Source of the DNA: Tabrizicola sp.
GTDB lineage: Bacteria; Pseudomonadota; Alphaproteobacteria; Rhodobacterales; Rhodobacteraceae
Direction: 5' to 3'
DNA length: 64,000 nucleotides
Assembly: GCF_022842145.1 (NCBI RefSeq)
Contig: NZ_JALHQD010000006.1
Location: 62,001-126,000, forward strand
A program made the position numbers and the translations under genes. This document shows, one piece after another, positions 10,106 through 18,727 of this stretch; the first letter of the stretch is position 1, and each line of letters begins with the position of its first letter. The notes beneath the pieces are model-generated. The model searched no databases. It saw nothing but the letters and a program-made list of their open reading frames with translations, and had not been told where the DNA came from.

Positions 10106-11410
10106 TCAGCTGCCGAAAACCCGGGCGAAGATCGTGTCGACGTGTTTAGTGTGGTAACCAAGGTCGAACTTTTCCTCGATTTCGGCGGGGGATAGGGCCG
10201 CAGTGACCTCAGGGTCGGCCAGAAGCTCGGTCTTGAAGTCGGCCCCCTTTTCCCAGACCTTCATCGCGTTGCGCTGGACCAGACGGTAGCTGTCCTCACG
10301 CGAAACGCCAGCCTGGGTCAGCGCGAGAAGCACGCGCTGAGACATTACCAGGCCTTTGAACTTGTTCATGTTGCGCAGCATGTTCTCGGGGTAGATCACC
10401 AGCTTTTCGACGACGCCCGCCAGCCGGTGCAGGGCAAAGTCCAGCGTTATAGTGGCATCCGGTCCGATGGCGCGTTCGACCGAGGAATGGCTGATGTCCC
10501 GCTCGTGCCACAAGGCCACGTTCTCCATCGCGGGAACCACGGCCATACGCACAAGGCGCGCCAGACCAGTGAGGTTCTCGGTCAGCACCGGGTTGCGCTT
10601 GTGCGGCATCGCGCTGGAGCCTTTTTGCCCCGGCGAGAAGAATTCCTCGGCCTCCAGCACTTCGGTCCGCTGCATGTGGCGGATTTCGATGGCGACGTTT
10701 TCGATGCTGCTGGCGATCACGCCCAGCGTCGCGAAGAACATCGCATGCCGGTCGCGGGGGATGACTTGCGTGCTGATCGGCTCGGGCGTCAGGCCCAGCA
10801 TCTTGCAGACGTGCTCTTCGACCGCGGGATCGATGTTGGCGAAGGTCCCCACGGCGCCGGAGATCGCGCCGGTGGCGACCTCTTTCCGGGCGTTTTCAAG
10901 GCGCTCGCGGTTGCGCTTCATCTCGGCGTAGAAGCGGGCGAAGGTCAGTCCCATCGTCGTCGGTTCTGCATGGATCCCGTGGCTGCGGCCGATGCGGACC
11001 GTATCCTTGTGCTCATGGGCGCGGGTCTTCAGCGCGGCCAGAACCCGGTCCAGCGCCTTCAGCAAAAGGTCCGAGGCGCGGACAAGCTGGATGTTCAGGG
11101 TGGTGTCCAAGACGTCCGACGACGTCATTCCCTGGTGGACAAACCGCGCGTCGTCATTGCCGATGATCTCGGCCAGATGGGTCAGGAAGGCGATCACGTC
11201 GTGCTTGGTCACCGCCTCGATCTCGTCGATGCGAGCGACGTCGAAGGGCACGTCCTTGGCCCGCCAGACGGCTTCGGCGTTGGCTTTCGGGATCACCCCC
11301 AAGGCGGCTTGGGCGTCGCAGGCATGGGCCTCGATCTCGAACCAGATCTTGAAGCGCGTTTCCGGAGACCAGATCGCCACCATTTCAGGACGGGAATAGC
11401 GCGGGATCAT
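10106..11410 (-). CDS. purB: adenylosuccinate lyase
   Basis: Fumarase/aspartase-superfamily enzyme (434 aa) acting twice in purine synthesis: SAICAR to AICAR, and adenylosuccinate to AMP, each releasing fumarate. The family signature GSSAMPHKRNP is at 264-274, with the catalytic serine in the mobile loop; the general-acid histidine region GRSHGIHAEPTT is near 141-152. It begins MIPRYSRPEM as in most bacterial homologues, with GGAGG upstream, so the 37 upstream codons were rejected. Ends 98 bases before the TPR gene. Full length. Confidence 0.97.
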   Translation of the reverse strand: MIPRYSRPEMVAIWSPETRFKIWFEIEAHACDAQAALGVIPKANAEAVWRAKDVPFDVARIDEIEAVTKHDVIAFLTHLAEIIGNDDARFVHQGMTSSDVLDTTLNIQLVRASDLLLKALDRVLAALKTRAHEHKDTVRIGRSHGIHAEPTTMGLTFARFYAEMKRNRERLENARKEVATGAISGAVGTFANIDPAVEEHVCKMLGLTPEPISTQVIPRDRHAMFFATLGVIASSIENVAIEIRHMQRTEVLEAEEFFSPGQKGSSAMPHKRNPVLTENLTGLARLVRMAVVPAMENVALWHERDISHSSVERAIGPDATITLDFALHRLAGVVEKLVIYPENMLRNMNKFKGLVMSQRVLLALTQAGVSREDSYRLVQRNAMKVWEKGADFKTELLADPEVTAALSPAEIEEKFDLGYHTKHVDTIFARVFGS

Positions 11411-11618
11411 CGGGGAGCCTCCGGGAACACAAGGGTTGCGTCCCCTTAATCTGCGGCCTGTCAGGGTGCAAGCGTCAGGGGAAAGCACGTGCAGGGGCCT
11501 GCTCGGGTCGCAGTGCGTCACGCCAGGGAAGCGGGTTCAAGAAACAGGAACGCATCGTGGACGGAGGACAAGGCCTGGCGCGCGATAGCAAATTATGATG
11601 CTGGGTTTCTGTTATATT

Positions 11619-11632
11619 TCAGAGTACTCTGA
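11619..11632 (+). promoter_or_regulatory. 14-bp perfect palindrome TCAGAGTACTCTGA
   Basis: A perfect dyad in a locally AT-rich patch (about 11585-11640), upstream of purB (minus strand) and about 290 bases upstream of the EEP-family gene (plus strand). Operator-like; regulator unknown. Confidence 0.35.
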
Positions 11633-11706
11633 GGCTTTCATCAGGTGATGCCTGAACTGTGTGAGGATATCGCCACCCAACCGGAGTCCAGCCGCTCGCC
11701 CACGCT

Positions 11707-11892
11707 GTGGTTCCAGCGCCTCCAGACGTCGTGGTCGGTTTCCTGCCCGGGATTTGGGCCAACGCGGGCGAACTGTTGCCAAAGGCGCAACTCATTTATG
11801 CCGCAGTGATCGGGTTAGAACAGTTGCGATTGACCACCGGGCCCGAGATGGGGCCACCCTTGCGCGACCTGGTGGAACGTTTGATCAAGTGA
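11707..11892 (+). CDS. possible short open reading frame, hypothetical
   Basis: A 61-codon frame (translation begins MVPAPPDVVVGFLPG and ends LVERLIK) that reads like folded protein, with hydrophobic spacing, but has no good ribosome site and no family I know. It could be a small gene or the remnant of a longer one; the bases before it translate poorly in every frame. Located directly upstream of the EEP-family gene with a 19-base gap. Confidence 0.25.
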   Translation: MVPAPPDVVVGFLPGIWANAGELLPKAQLIYAAVIGLEQLRLTTGPEMGPPLRDLVERLIK

Positions 11893-11911
11893 TGGGACGC
11901 GTGGACGAGTG

Positions 11912-12796
11912 ATGGAAGACGAAAGCAGGATCTGGCAGCAGGGGATCGGCATCGCTCTGGGGCTGGCAGTTCTGGCGCTGGTCAGCGGCTACCTTGGTTT
12001 CCTGCATCCTATGGGAGATTCGCTGTCGGTCGGGCGCGGGATCGCGGCGGCGGCGGTTCTGATCCTGGCGGTCTTCGCCAGTTTTGCAGGCCTGCGGATG
12101 GCGGCGTTCGTCTCGATGCTGCTCGCGCTTCTGACGGGCGCGCAGGTGCTGCTTGCCTATTCCTGGCCAGGGGTGCCGGGGCGTTACACGCTCTATCAGA
12201 AGAACATGCTGTACCGGAATGCCGAGCTGGCGCTTCTGGAGGCGGACATCCGGGACGCCTCTGCGCAGATCCTGGCTCTGCAAGAGGTGTCCACCGCCAA
12301 CGAGGCGCTGCTGACAAGCCTGAAGGACCTCTACCCCACGCAGCATCTTTGCCCCGGCGGAACAGTCGGCGGGCCAGCCATTCTGACCGATCTTGAGCCG
12401 GTACCAGGAACGGCCTTTTGCGGGCCGAACCTTGCCGCGTTGCAGGTCGTGTCGGGTGCGGAACGGTTCTGGATCGTTTCGCTGCACCTGAACTGGCCCT
12501 GGCCCTACAACCAGGCCGACCACGTCGACCTCTTGCTGCCGATCCTGGACCGGCTGGAGGGGCCGGTGGTGATGGCGGGCGATTTCAACATGGTTCGCTG
12601 GGCGAACTCGGTCACCCGGCTGGCCGACATCGTCGGCGCGCGACCGGCGGGACCGACCTTCGGCAGCTTCATCGGGCTGTCGCGCCTGTTCCCGCTGCCG
12701 ATCGACCACGTCTTCGCGCCACAGGGTGGCAAGGTCTCGGCCCGTCCCGCGGCGGGGTCGGATCACCTGGGCTTGCTGGCGCAGGTCGAGCTTTAG
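11912..12796 (+). CDS. membrane-anchored endonuclease/exonuclease/phosphatase-family protein
   Basis: Protein of 294 residues with three N-terminal hydrophobic helices (about 10-80) and a C-terminal EEP (DNase I-like) domain on the far side of the membrane. Family motifs are present: the metal-binding Glu in LALQEV, HLNWPWP, the catalytic GDFN, IDHVF and the final GSDH. Related YafD-like proteins have unknown substrates; nucleic acid, phospholipid or phosphoester hydrolysis are all possible. ATG at 11912; a GTG directly before it is also possible. Monocistronic. Confidence 0.85.
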   Translation: MEDESRIWQQGIGIALGLAVLALVSGYLGFLHPMGDSLSVGRGIAAAAVLILAVFASFAGLRMAAFVSMLLALLTGAQVLLAYSWPGVPGRYTLYQKNMLYRNAELALLEADIRDASAQILALQEVSTANEALLTSLKDLYPTQHLCPGGTVGGPAILTDLEPVPGTAFCGPNLAALQVVSGAERFWIVSLHLNWPWPYNQADHVDLLLPILDRLEGPVVMAGDFNMVRWANSVTRLADIVGARPAGPTFGSFIGLSRLFPLPIDHVFAPQGGKVSARPAAGSDHLGLLAQVEL

Positions 12797-12842
12797 AAGC
12801 CGCTCGATCGACGAAGCGCTGTGATCCTGCAGATTCTTCCAG

Positions 12843-13199
12843 GTTCAGTGGCGGCGCTGGCTCCGTTCTGCGGGCCGCTTCTTGTTGGCTGAGTCCAGCC
12901 GTCCCCGTTTTGGCCGAGGGCTGGCGCGTCCTTGATGAGGCCGGGATCCGGGCGGCGCTGGTGGCGCGGGTGCTGCAGTACGAGGACGGATCGACGCAGA
13001 ATTTCTTCCAGGACGGCCGGACCTTGCACGAAGCCGGGTCTGGGGCGGCCTGGGGGAGTGGGTGGAGGGGAGCCGGTGCTGCTCTATCTGGCCGCCATCG
13101 GATGTCGCCGCCTGCTACGTCGTCGAGGGGCAGGGGTTGGACGTGCGGTTCACCGGCGCGGGAGGCGAGGTCACAGTGGGGAGGTACGTGGACTTGTAG
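12843..13199 (+). pseudogene. frameshifted remnant of a small exported protein gene
   Basis: Two protein-like segments lie in different frames. From about 12916 one frame reads EGWRVLDEAGIRAALVARVL and on to NFFQDGRTLHEAG. From about 13080 a second frame reads CSIWPPSDVAACYVV and LDVRFTGAGGEVTVGRYVDL, ending at the TAG at 13197-13199. Together they make one compact domain with a CSxWPPSxxxxCY core seen in small periplasmic proteins. The frame change falls between about 13040 and 13075. The signal-peptide region also looks broken. A sequencing error could explain one shift but less easily two. Confidence 0.65.
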
Positions 13200-13249
13200 T
13201 GTCCACGGTGGACAAATCCTGATGGGTCTTTCATTCCAATGGCTTGGCT

Positions 13250-13272
13250 GCGGACGTTAGGCCTTTCTTAAC
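13250..13272 (+). repeat. short intergenic motif GCGGACGTTAGG, copy 2
   Basis: Matches the motif at 753-775. It follows the decayed gene ending at 13199 and a small palindrome TGTCCACGGTGGACA at 13200-13214, and precedes the convergent DUF983 gene. Confidence 0.4.
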
Positions 13273-13289
13273 ACATTCTCTTCGACTGT

Positions 13290-13673
13290 TCAGGCCCCGC
13301 GGTCAATCTCACGCTGGGCCCACAGAAAGCCCACAAATGCACCCTTCACGAGGCGGAGCACGACCAAGGTCAGTGCCCCTACGATGGCCGTGACCACAAG
13401 GGCAAGGGTCAGGGGGTCGGCGCGAAATGCCACGAAGCCGAACCCGAGAACAGGAATGAGCAGGAGCCCAATGATGCTCATTGTGATGAAGGCCGGTGCA
13501 TCCGCTGCACGATAAAGTCCGAGCGGTTCTTCACATGAGGAACACTTCTGAACAACAGTCAGGTAGCCATCAAACAGCTTACCTTCACCGCAATGCGGGC
13601 AGCGAGCAAGTAAGCCGCGGCGCATCGCTTCCTTGTTCGAGCGCGGAGACAGGTCGGAGGGTTCATCAGACAT
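13290..13673 (-). CDS. DUF983 membrane protein
   Basis: Small (127 aa) DUF983-family protein. The family signature is clear: RCPHCGEGKLFDGYL followed by a second CxxC (CSSCEEPL), forming a likely zinc knuckle, then YRAADAPAF and two transmembrane helices (about 65-85 and 90-110). The function is unknown; relatives sit near cytochrome oxidase assembly genes. I used the ATG at 13673; an in-frame ATG at 13715 would add 14 residues. The 250 bases upstream hold no gene but include a GAAGCCGAAGGCGCA motif (13894-13908) shared with 40678-40692. Confidence 0.82.
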   Translation of the reverse strand: MSDEPSDLSPRSNKEAMRRGLLARCPHCGEGKLFDGYLTVVQKCSSCEEPLGLYRAADAPAFITMSIIGLLLIPVLGFGFVAFRADPLTLALVVTAIVGALTLVVLRLVKGAFVGFLWAQREIDRGA

Positions 13674-13949
13674 GTTCAGGACGTAGGAAATGAAAAGCGC
13701 GCCTTCAACGGACATGGACAGGTCGCCGTCCGCGCTCAGCGCTCCTCCGCTGAAGGTGTTCGCAAGTCGAAGTAACGGCAGCTTGCGCCTTGTCCGCTGG
13801 TAACCGCTTCTCAAGGAACATCTTGTGCAAACGGGGGTTTGCCGGACCGCTTTTCGATGACTGCGTCCCTCATCGCTGGCAGCTCTGCGACGAGAAGCCG
13901 AAGGCGCAAAAGGAGCGCCTGCGTCGCACAAACCTCGTCAGTCACCACA

Positions 13950-15284
13950 TTACCCCATCAGCCGCTCGTCGAACGGATACCGCGTCAGCGTCTCGCATCC
14001 GTCCTCCGTGATCAGCACCTGATCCTCCAGCTTGATCGAGAAATTCCCACCCTCGGGTGAGACCAGCGCCTCGACACAGAGGACCATCCCCGGCTCCAGG
14101 GCCGCGTCGAAGGCGCCGGGCATCCAGCCGTCGGGGTAGTGGACATAGGGCCATTCGTCGCAAAGCCCGACGCCGTGCATCTTGCAGGAATACTTCTGCT
14201 TCCAGTACTCCGGAGCCAGCTGGTGGCCCTGCATCACCAGTTCCTCGATGGTCACGCCGGGTTTCAGGCGGGACTTGTGGTCGGCGATGTGGTCCAGCGC
14301 ATGGTGAAAGGCGCTGACCATCGCGTTCGAGGGCCGGGCGTCGCCCACCCACCAGGTCCGGGAGATGTCGATGCAGAACCCGTAAGCCCCGATCAGGTCG
14401 GTGTCGAAGGCGACGATCTCGTTGTTCTGCACGATCCGCGGCCCGCATTCCAGGAACCACGGGTTCGTCCTGGGCCCCGACGCCAGAAGCCGCGTCTCGA
14501 TCCATTCCCCGCCGCGCCGGATGTTGGCCGCGTGAAGTTCCGCCCAGATCGCATCCTCCGAGACCTTGCCCCCCGGCACCTCGCGGCGGGTGAACGCCTC
14601 CATCTCGGCAATCCCCGCTTCGCAGGCCACATGCGCACAGCGCATCGCCAGGATCTCGTCCGGCGTCTTCACCGCACGGACCCGTTCGGTCACTTCCTCG
14701 CCTTCCTCGACCACGAACCCGGCCGCCTCCAGCGCCCGCAGTCCGTGGATCATAATCTTGTCCACCGCCAGCCGCCGGTTCGTCCCGGCATGTTCGCGCA
14801 TCACCTCGTCGACCTGCGCCGCGAACCCCTGCGCCGCCTGCTGCCCCCGGTCTCCGGTCGAGTTGTAAAAGAACGTCGCTCCCGAGCGCAGCTCCTTCAC
14901 CAGGGGGTTGAACGTCACGAGGAAAGGGGAGTTCTTGTACTCCCACATCACCATATGCCCGTCGGCGCACAAAAGGCAGGCGCGGAACGGGTTGTGCGTG
15001 TTCCAGAGCTGCATGTTGGTGGTGTCGGTCGCATAGCGGATGTTCAGGGGGTCGAACATCAGAAGACCGCCATAGTCCCGCGCGACCAGCCCGGCGGTCA
15101 GCTTCCGCCACCGCGCCTCGCGCATCCGCGCCAGGTTCGGCAACTCCAGCCCCGCCGCCGCCCATTCCCCGAAGGCCAATTGGGTGGGCCCGATCTCGAC
15201 CCGGTCATTGTCGTTCGCCGTCCCGTCCCCCAGCGCGGCGCCGCGCGTGGGGTCGATCTTCCGGCGGTCGCGCTGATAGTCCAT
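13950..15284 (-). CDS. dddP: dimethylsulfoniopropionate (DMSP) lyase DddP
   Basis: M24-fold (creatinase/aminopeptidase P-like) enzyme of 444 residues that cleaves DMSP to dimethyl sulfide and acrylate. Every residue described for the Ruegeria DddP structure is present, shifted by one: metal ligands Asp294, Asp296, Asp306, His370, Glu405 and Glu420, catalytic base Asp376 (HGVGLCD), and substrate-pocket Trp94 and Tyr365. The N-terminal RKIDPTRGAALGDGT and NMQLWNTHNPFR blocks are DddP-specific rather than prolidase-like. GGGAGG precedes the ATG. No acrylate or DMSP transport genes are adjacent; it is divergent from the DUF3445 gene. Confidence 0.93.
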   Translation of the reverse strand: MDYQRDRRKIDPTRGAALGDGTANDNDRVEIGPTQLAFGEWAAAGLELPNLARMREARWRKLTAGLVARDYGGLLMFDPLNIRYATDTTNMQLWNTHNPFRACLLCADGHMVMWEYKNSPFLVTFNPLVKELRSGATFFYNSTGDRGQQAAQGFAAQVDEVMREHAGTNRRLAVDKIMIHGLRALEAAGFVVEEGEEVTERVRAVKTPDEILAMRCAHVACEAGIAEMEAFTRREVPGGKVSEDAIWAELHAANIRRGGEWIETRLLASGPRTNPWFLECGPRIVQNNEIVAFDTDLIGAYGFCIDISRTWWVGDARPSNAMVSAFHHALDHIADHKSRLKPGVTIEELVMQGHQLAPEYWKQKYSCKMHGVGLCDEWPYVHYPDGWMPGAFDAALEPGMVLCVEALVSPEGGNFSIKLEDQVLITEDGCETLTRYPFDERLMG

Positions 15285-15406
15285 GTGGCCTCCCCGTTTG
15301 GCAGCAGAGTGCCCGGCTTGGCAGAGGCCCGCCTATGCCAGCCGCGACGCCTTTGGTCGCAAACGTGTTGGTTGCAGCCGCTGGGGCTCCGTGCTTCAAG
15401 CGGTGC

Positions 15407-16204
15407 ATGTCGCACGCGCTGCAAGATGCGCCGATCCTGCAGGACCGGCTTCCGCTTCACCCCTGGGCCAGTCCGGCAACCCGGCGCCTGCCCGGTATCC
15501 AGCCCGTGCAGGGCCGCGACTGGTTGCGGGTGGACGAGGCCTATGCCGGACAGATGGCCCTGCGCGATCGTCTCATCGCCGGGCAGCCCCAGGTGGTCCA
15601 CGGCCTTCTGCCAGCCGCCCGCCCTGCGGCGGATGAGCTTTACGCAACCGTCCTCGACTGGCTGCGCGACGAGCCCGGCTTTACCATCACCGCGACCGAT
15701 CTCACCCGCCCCGACGGCGTGACCGTGCTGCTGGACCCTGCCCATCCGCTGATGACCCTTGGCCGACTGGTCCAGCAGGACCTTTGCCTGATGGAAGACA
15801 ACGGCAGGGAATACGACCTGACCGGCGCGATCCTCTGCTTCCCGGCCTCCTGGACCCTGGCGCAGAAGCTGGGCCGCCCGATGACCGGCATCCACAAGCC
15901 GGTCGAGATCTATGACGAGGCCCTCGCCGCCCGGGTCCATCGCCTGCTGACGGCGATCCGGCCGGAACAGCCCCTGTGGCGGATGAACTTCTTCACCTAC
16001 GACAGCTTCCACCTGCACCACCCGCGGGTCGAGGGCGACTGGCGCCGCCAGCCCACCGGCCGGTCCTATGTCCGCTGCGAACGCCAGACCCTTTTGCGCT
16101 TGCCGCAGACCGGGGCGGTGCTTTTCGCCATCCATACCATCGTGGTCGACGCCGCCCAGATCGCGCCCGAGGATTACGCGGCGCTGCGCGAGGCGATGCA
16201 TTGA
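15407..16204 (+). CDS. heme-dependent oxidative N-demethylase family protein (DUF3445)
   Basis: DUF3445 protein of 265 residues, the family that includes the heme-binding subunit of dimethylamine monooxygenase (DmmA). Typical blocks are DLCLMED, LCFPASWTLAQKLGRPMTGIHKPVE, NFFTYDSFHL and the C-terminal YVRCERQTLLRLP. The reaction is likely oxidative removal of a methyl or other group from an amine; the substrate is open because DmmB, DmmC and DmmD partners are not beside it. ATG at 15407 chosen; one at 15335 would add 24 unconserved residues. Stop overlaps the next gene (TTGA). Confidence 0.85.
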   Translation: MSHALQDAPILQDRLPLHPWASPATRRLPGIQPVQGRDWLRVDEAYAGQMALRDRLIAGQPQVVHGLLPAARPAADELYATVLDWLRDEPGFTITATDLTRPDGVTVLLDPAHPLMTLGRLVQQDLCLMEDNGREYDLTGAILCFPASWTLAQKLGRPMTGIHKPVEIYDEALAARVHRLLTAIRPEQPLWRMNFFTYDSFHLHHPRVEGDWRRQPTGRSYVRCERQTLLRLPQTGAVLFAIHTIVVDAAQIAPEDYAALREAMH

Positions 16205-16812
16205 CCCGCTGCCTGCTGGTCTTCGCGCATCCCCTGGGGGACAGCCTCAACGCGCGTCTTGCCGCGACGGTGGAGCAAAAGGCGCGTGCGCAAGGCTGGG
16301 ACGTCACCCGCCGCGACCTTTATGCGCAAGACTTCGACCCGCGTCTGACCCCAGGGGAACGCCAGGGCTACTATGCGAAGTTGCCCGCCACGCTTGGCGA
16401 GGAAAAGCACGAGCTGAGCCGGGCCCAGGTCCTGATCCTGATCTTCCCGACCTGGTGGTTCGGCTTCCCCGCAATCCTGAAGGGCTGGTTCGACCGGGTC
16501 TGGACGCCCGGGACCGCCTTCGATCATTCCCCCGGCTTCGGCCCGATGCTGCCGCGCCTTGATGCGCTGCAGGACGTGCTGGCCGTGACCACGATGGGGG
16601 CACCTCCTTGGATCGACTGGCTGGTCCTGCGCCGTCCGCTGCGCCGCATCCTGCGCCTTGCCATCCTGAAGCCCTGCGCGCCGAAAGCCCGGCTGACCTG
16701 GCGGGTGCTGCATTCCGCCGAAGCGGTGGCCGAGCCGCGCATCGCCGCCCTCGAAGCCCGCCTGACCGCCGACCTTGCCCGCCTGAATCGGAGACTGACA
16801 TGCCCGGACTGA
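16201..16812 (+). CDS. flavodoxin-fold NAD(P)H dehydrogenase (quinone)-like protein
   Basis: Protein of 203 residues in the Flavodoxin_2 / NQO1-KefF family, cytoplasmic FMN or FAD reductases that pass electrons from NAD(P)H. The motif LLVFAHPLGDSLNARLA binds the flavin phosphate, and FPTWWFGFPAILKGWFDRV is the family hallmark. Translation probably starts at TTG 16201, whose TTGA overlaps the preceding stop; no ATG is available in frame near the conserved start. It may supply electrons to the upstream heme demethylase, an inference from coupling. Overlaps the next gene by 13 bases. Confidence 0.82.
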   Translation: MTRCLLVFAHPLGDSLNARLAATVEQKARAQGWDVTRRDLYAQDFDPRLTPGERQGYYAKLPATLGEEKHELSRAQVLILIFPTWWFGFPAILKGWFDRVWTPGTAFDHSPGFGPMLPRLDALQDVLAVTTMGAPPWIDWLVLRRPLRRILRLAILKPCAPKARLTWRVLHSAEAVAEPRIAALEARLTADLARLNRRLTCPD

Positions 16813-17675
16813 TCCGCCGCACCCTGCTGATTGGCGGGGCCGCCGCTGTTGCCGCCGGGGGTGTCGCCCTATGGCGGCGTGGCCAAAGGGCGACCGAGAT
16901 CGCCTATGGTAGTGACCCGCGCCAGGTGATGGACGTGACCCTGCCCGCCGGCAGTGGCCCGCATCCGGTCCTGCTGATGGTCCACGGTGGTGCATTCAAG
17001 ATCGGCGACAAGTCCGAACTGACGATCTGGCCCGAACTGACCCAGGCCGGGATCGCTGTCGTGCGGATCAACTACCGCCTGTCCGGCACCGCGAAATGGC
17101 CGGCCCAGGGCGAGGATTGCCTTGCCGCCGTGGTCCATCTGCAACGCGAGGGGATGACGCTGGGCCTTGATCCCGCGCGGCTGGTGCTGCTCGGCCAGTC
17201 TGCGGGGGCCTTCCTGGCCGTCTCCACGGCACTCAGCCTCGTCGAGGTCGGGCTTCGCCCGCGCGGTGTGGTCAGCCTTTTCGGCCCGATGGACTTCTCG
17301 ACGATGGACCAGGACATGGCGACGCTGGGGCGAACCCCGGCGATGGGGGCGACCGATCCGGCCGACAGCGCCGAAAGTCAGCTTCTGGGCTATGCCGTCG
17401 GCGAAAACCGCGCCGCCGCGTGGTCGATGGGACCGGTCGGGCGGCTGTCCCGGCTGAAAGAGCCGCTGCCGCCGATCCTGATCCGGCATGGCGATGCCGA
17501 TCCGCTGATCGCCGACCTGCAGGCCAAACGCCTGCGCGAGGCCTGGATCGCCGCCGACCCGCAGGCCGAGGTCGACTACAAGCTTGTCCCCGGCGCCGGC
17601 CACGGTGGCGACGCCTTCGAGACCGATCCGGTCAAGGCCGAGGTCCTGGCCTTCCTGCAAAAGACGCTGGCCTGA
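16800..17675 (+). CDS. exported alpha/beta hydrolase (esterase-like)
   Basis: Alpha/beta hydrolase of 291 residues (BD-FAE / carboxylesterase type). An N-terminal hydrophobic segment (about 8-25) after RR suggests a membrane anchor or Tat-like export. The oxyanion motif HGGAF is at 62-66, the nucleophile is Ser134 in GQSAGAF, and the acid and base are Asp234 (GDADPLI) and His268 (GAGHGG). Third gene of a tightly overlapping operon with the demethylase and reductase genes. Substrate unknown; ester or amide hydrolysis is expected. Confidence 0.85.
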   Translation: MPGLIRRTLLIGGAAAVAAGGVALWRRGQRATEIAYGSDPRQVMDVTLPAGSGPHPVLLMVHGGAFKIGDKSELTIWPELTQAGIAVVRINYRLSGTAKWPAQGEDCLAAVVHLQREGMTLGLDPARLVLLGQSAGAFLAVSTALSLVEVGLRPRGVVSLFGPMDFSTMDQDMATLGRTPAMGATDPADSAESQLLGYAVGENRAAAWSMGPVGRLSRLKEPLPPILIRHGDADPLIADLQAKRLREAWIAADPQAEVDYKLVPGAGHGGDAFETDPVKAEVLAFLQKTLA

Positions 17676-17694
17676 CGGCCCCGCTTTCGCCAGG

Positions 17695-17723
17695 CCCTTT
17701 CACCTGGCACCAAATATCCCCGC
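17695..17723 (+). repeat. 29-bp intergenic repeat, copy 1
   Basis: The motif begins CCCTTTCACCTGGC and continues CCAAATATCCCCGC. It matches the minus strand of 37687-37715 at 28 of 29 positions. It lies 20 bases past the hydrolase stop codon, before the convergent gene ending at 17821. Confidence 0.75.
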
Positions 17724-17820
17724 CGGAGGCTTTTGGAGCGGGCTTGCGTTCTTCACGCAAGGCCGCGACGGAAAAGGCTGGCGCGGTACGCGCTCCATCT
17801 GAAAACCGACCGTCTCAGTT

Positions 17821-18531
17821 TCAGTCGTCGGTTCCGATCTGCCGCAGGTCCCGGCCCGTGATCCATAGCCACAGCGCACGGCCAAACCCGTAGGGCAGCG
17901 CAACGAGGGTCGTGCCCCAGCCAAGCAGATAGCCCGAAACCTGGATGGCACCCTCGGCCACGGGGCCGGGAGGGGCAGGGGGCCGATCCGGGTCCGGCGC
18001 CGAACCTGTCTCCGGCCCCGCCGCGATGTCGTCACGGATCGAGGCGAGCGGATCATCGTCGGGTTGCAGGATACGCGGTTCGGGCAACACGACGGGGGGC
18101 ACCTCGCCCTTGGCCGGCGGCAGGGGCTCCGGCTCGGCGGGGGCCGTCGCTGCCCTGTCCCACAGATGCGGCCGGATCTCGGCGACCAGCGCATTGCCCC
18201 GCAGCACGTCGCGGTCGGCCGTGGCGCTGGCATGCGACAGGACGGCCGCCAGGTTCTGCACCCAGGCCGCGACCCGCAGGTGCGAGGGCACGAAACGCGC
18301 GGCGCGCCCCAGTTTCTCCGCAGGAATGCGCCCGGCTCCATCGCGGACGCGCTCGGCGCGAAGCCGCAGGCTGCGGGCACCCCAGGCATGCAGCGGGGTC
18401 ACGACTTCGCGCGACAGATGCAGGCTTGCCCGGCCCAGGGCGCGCAGGTCGAACGGCGGACGCTGCCCGCCGGAAGTCCAGATTTCCGGTCGGTCCAGGG
18501 CTGGCTTCTTTTGCAACGGGGTCTTGGCCAT
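17821..18531 (-). CDS. hypothetical protein with C-terminal membrane segment
   Basis: Uncharacterised 236-residue protein. The N-terminal half is basic and helical (REVVTPLHAWGARSLRLRAERV), the middle is a Pro/Glu/Ala-rich linker (about 130-185), and one hydrophobic segment (about 200-225, YLLGWGTTLVALPYGFGRAL) probably spans the membrane close to the C-terminus. No family recognised. It is monocistronic, upstream of nothing obvious, and convergent with the hydrolase operon. Codon use looks normal for the window, so it is likely a real gene. Confidence 0.7.
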   Translation of the reverse strand: MAKTPLQKKPALDRPEIWTSGGQRPPFDLRALGRASLHLSREVVTPLHAWGARSLRLRAERVRDGAGRIPAEKLGRAARFVPSHLRVAAWVQNLAAVLSHASATADRDVLRGNALVAEIRPHLWDRAATAPAEPEPLPPAKGEVPPVVLPEPRILQPDDDPLASIRDDIAAGPETGSAPDPDRPPAPPGPVAEGAIQVSGYLLGWGTTLVALPYGFGRALWLWITGRDLRQIGTDD

Positions 18532-18659
18532 CAGTCTTCCGCAGCTGGTTTCAACCGCAGGTTAGCCGTCCGCACCCTGCTTTCCAAGACGTTAATGTCC
18601 CTAGTGCTAAGTCCGGAATATCAATGCCTTATCCGGATTGTCCCGCGCGGGCGCCAGCG

Positions 18660-18683
18660 AAAAAGGGCGCCCGAAGGCGCCCT
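18660..18683 (-). terminator. rho-independent terminator of glnA
   Basis: On the minus strand GGGCGCC-TTCG-GGCGCCC forms a seven-bp stem with a UUCG tetraloop, followed directly by TTTTT. It is 45 bases past the glnA stop. Confidence 0.93.
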
Positions 18684-18696
18684 CCTGATCCCGGAA

Positions 18697-18720
18697 GGTA
18701 GGGTGGGCCGTCGGCCCACC
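18697..18720 (+). repeat. GTAG-headed REP-like palindrome (short form)
   Basis: GTAG followed by GGTGGGCCG-TCGGCCCACC, a compact hairpin between the glnA stop codon and its terminator. Same family as 22314-22336 and the others in the window. Confidence 0.8.
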
Positions 18721-18727
18721 GCCCCCT

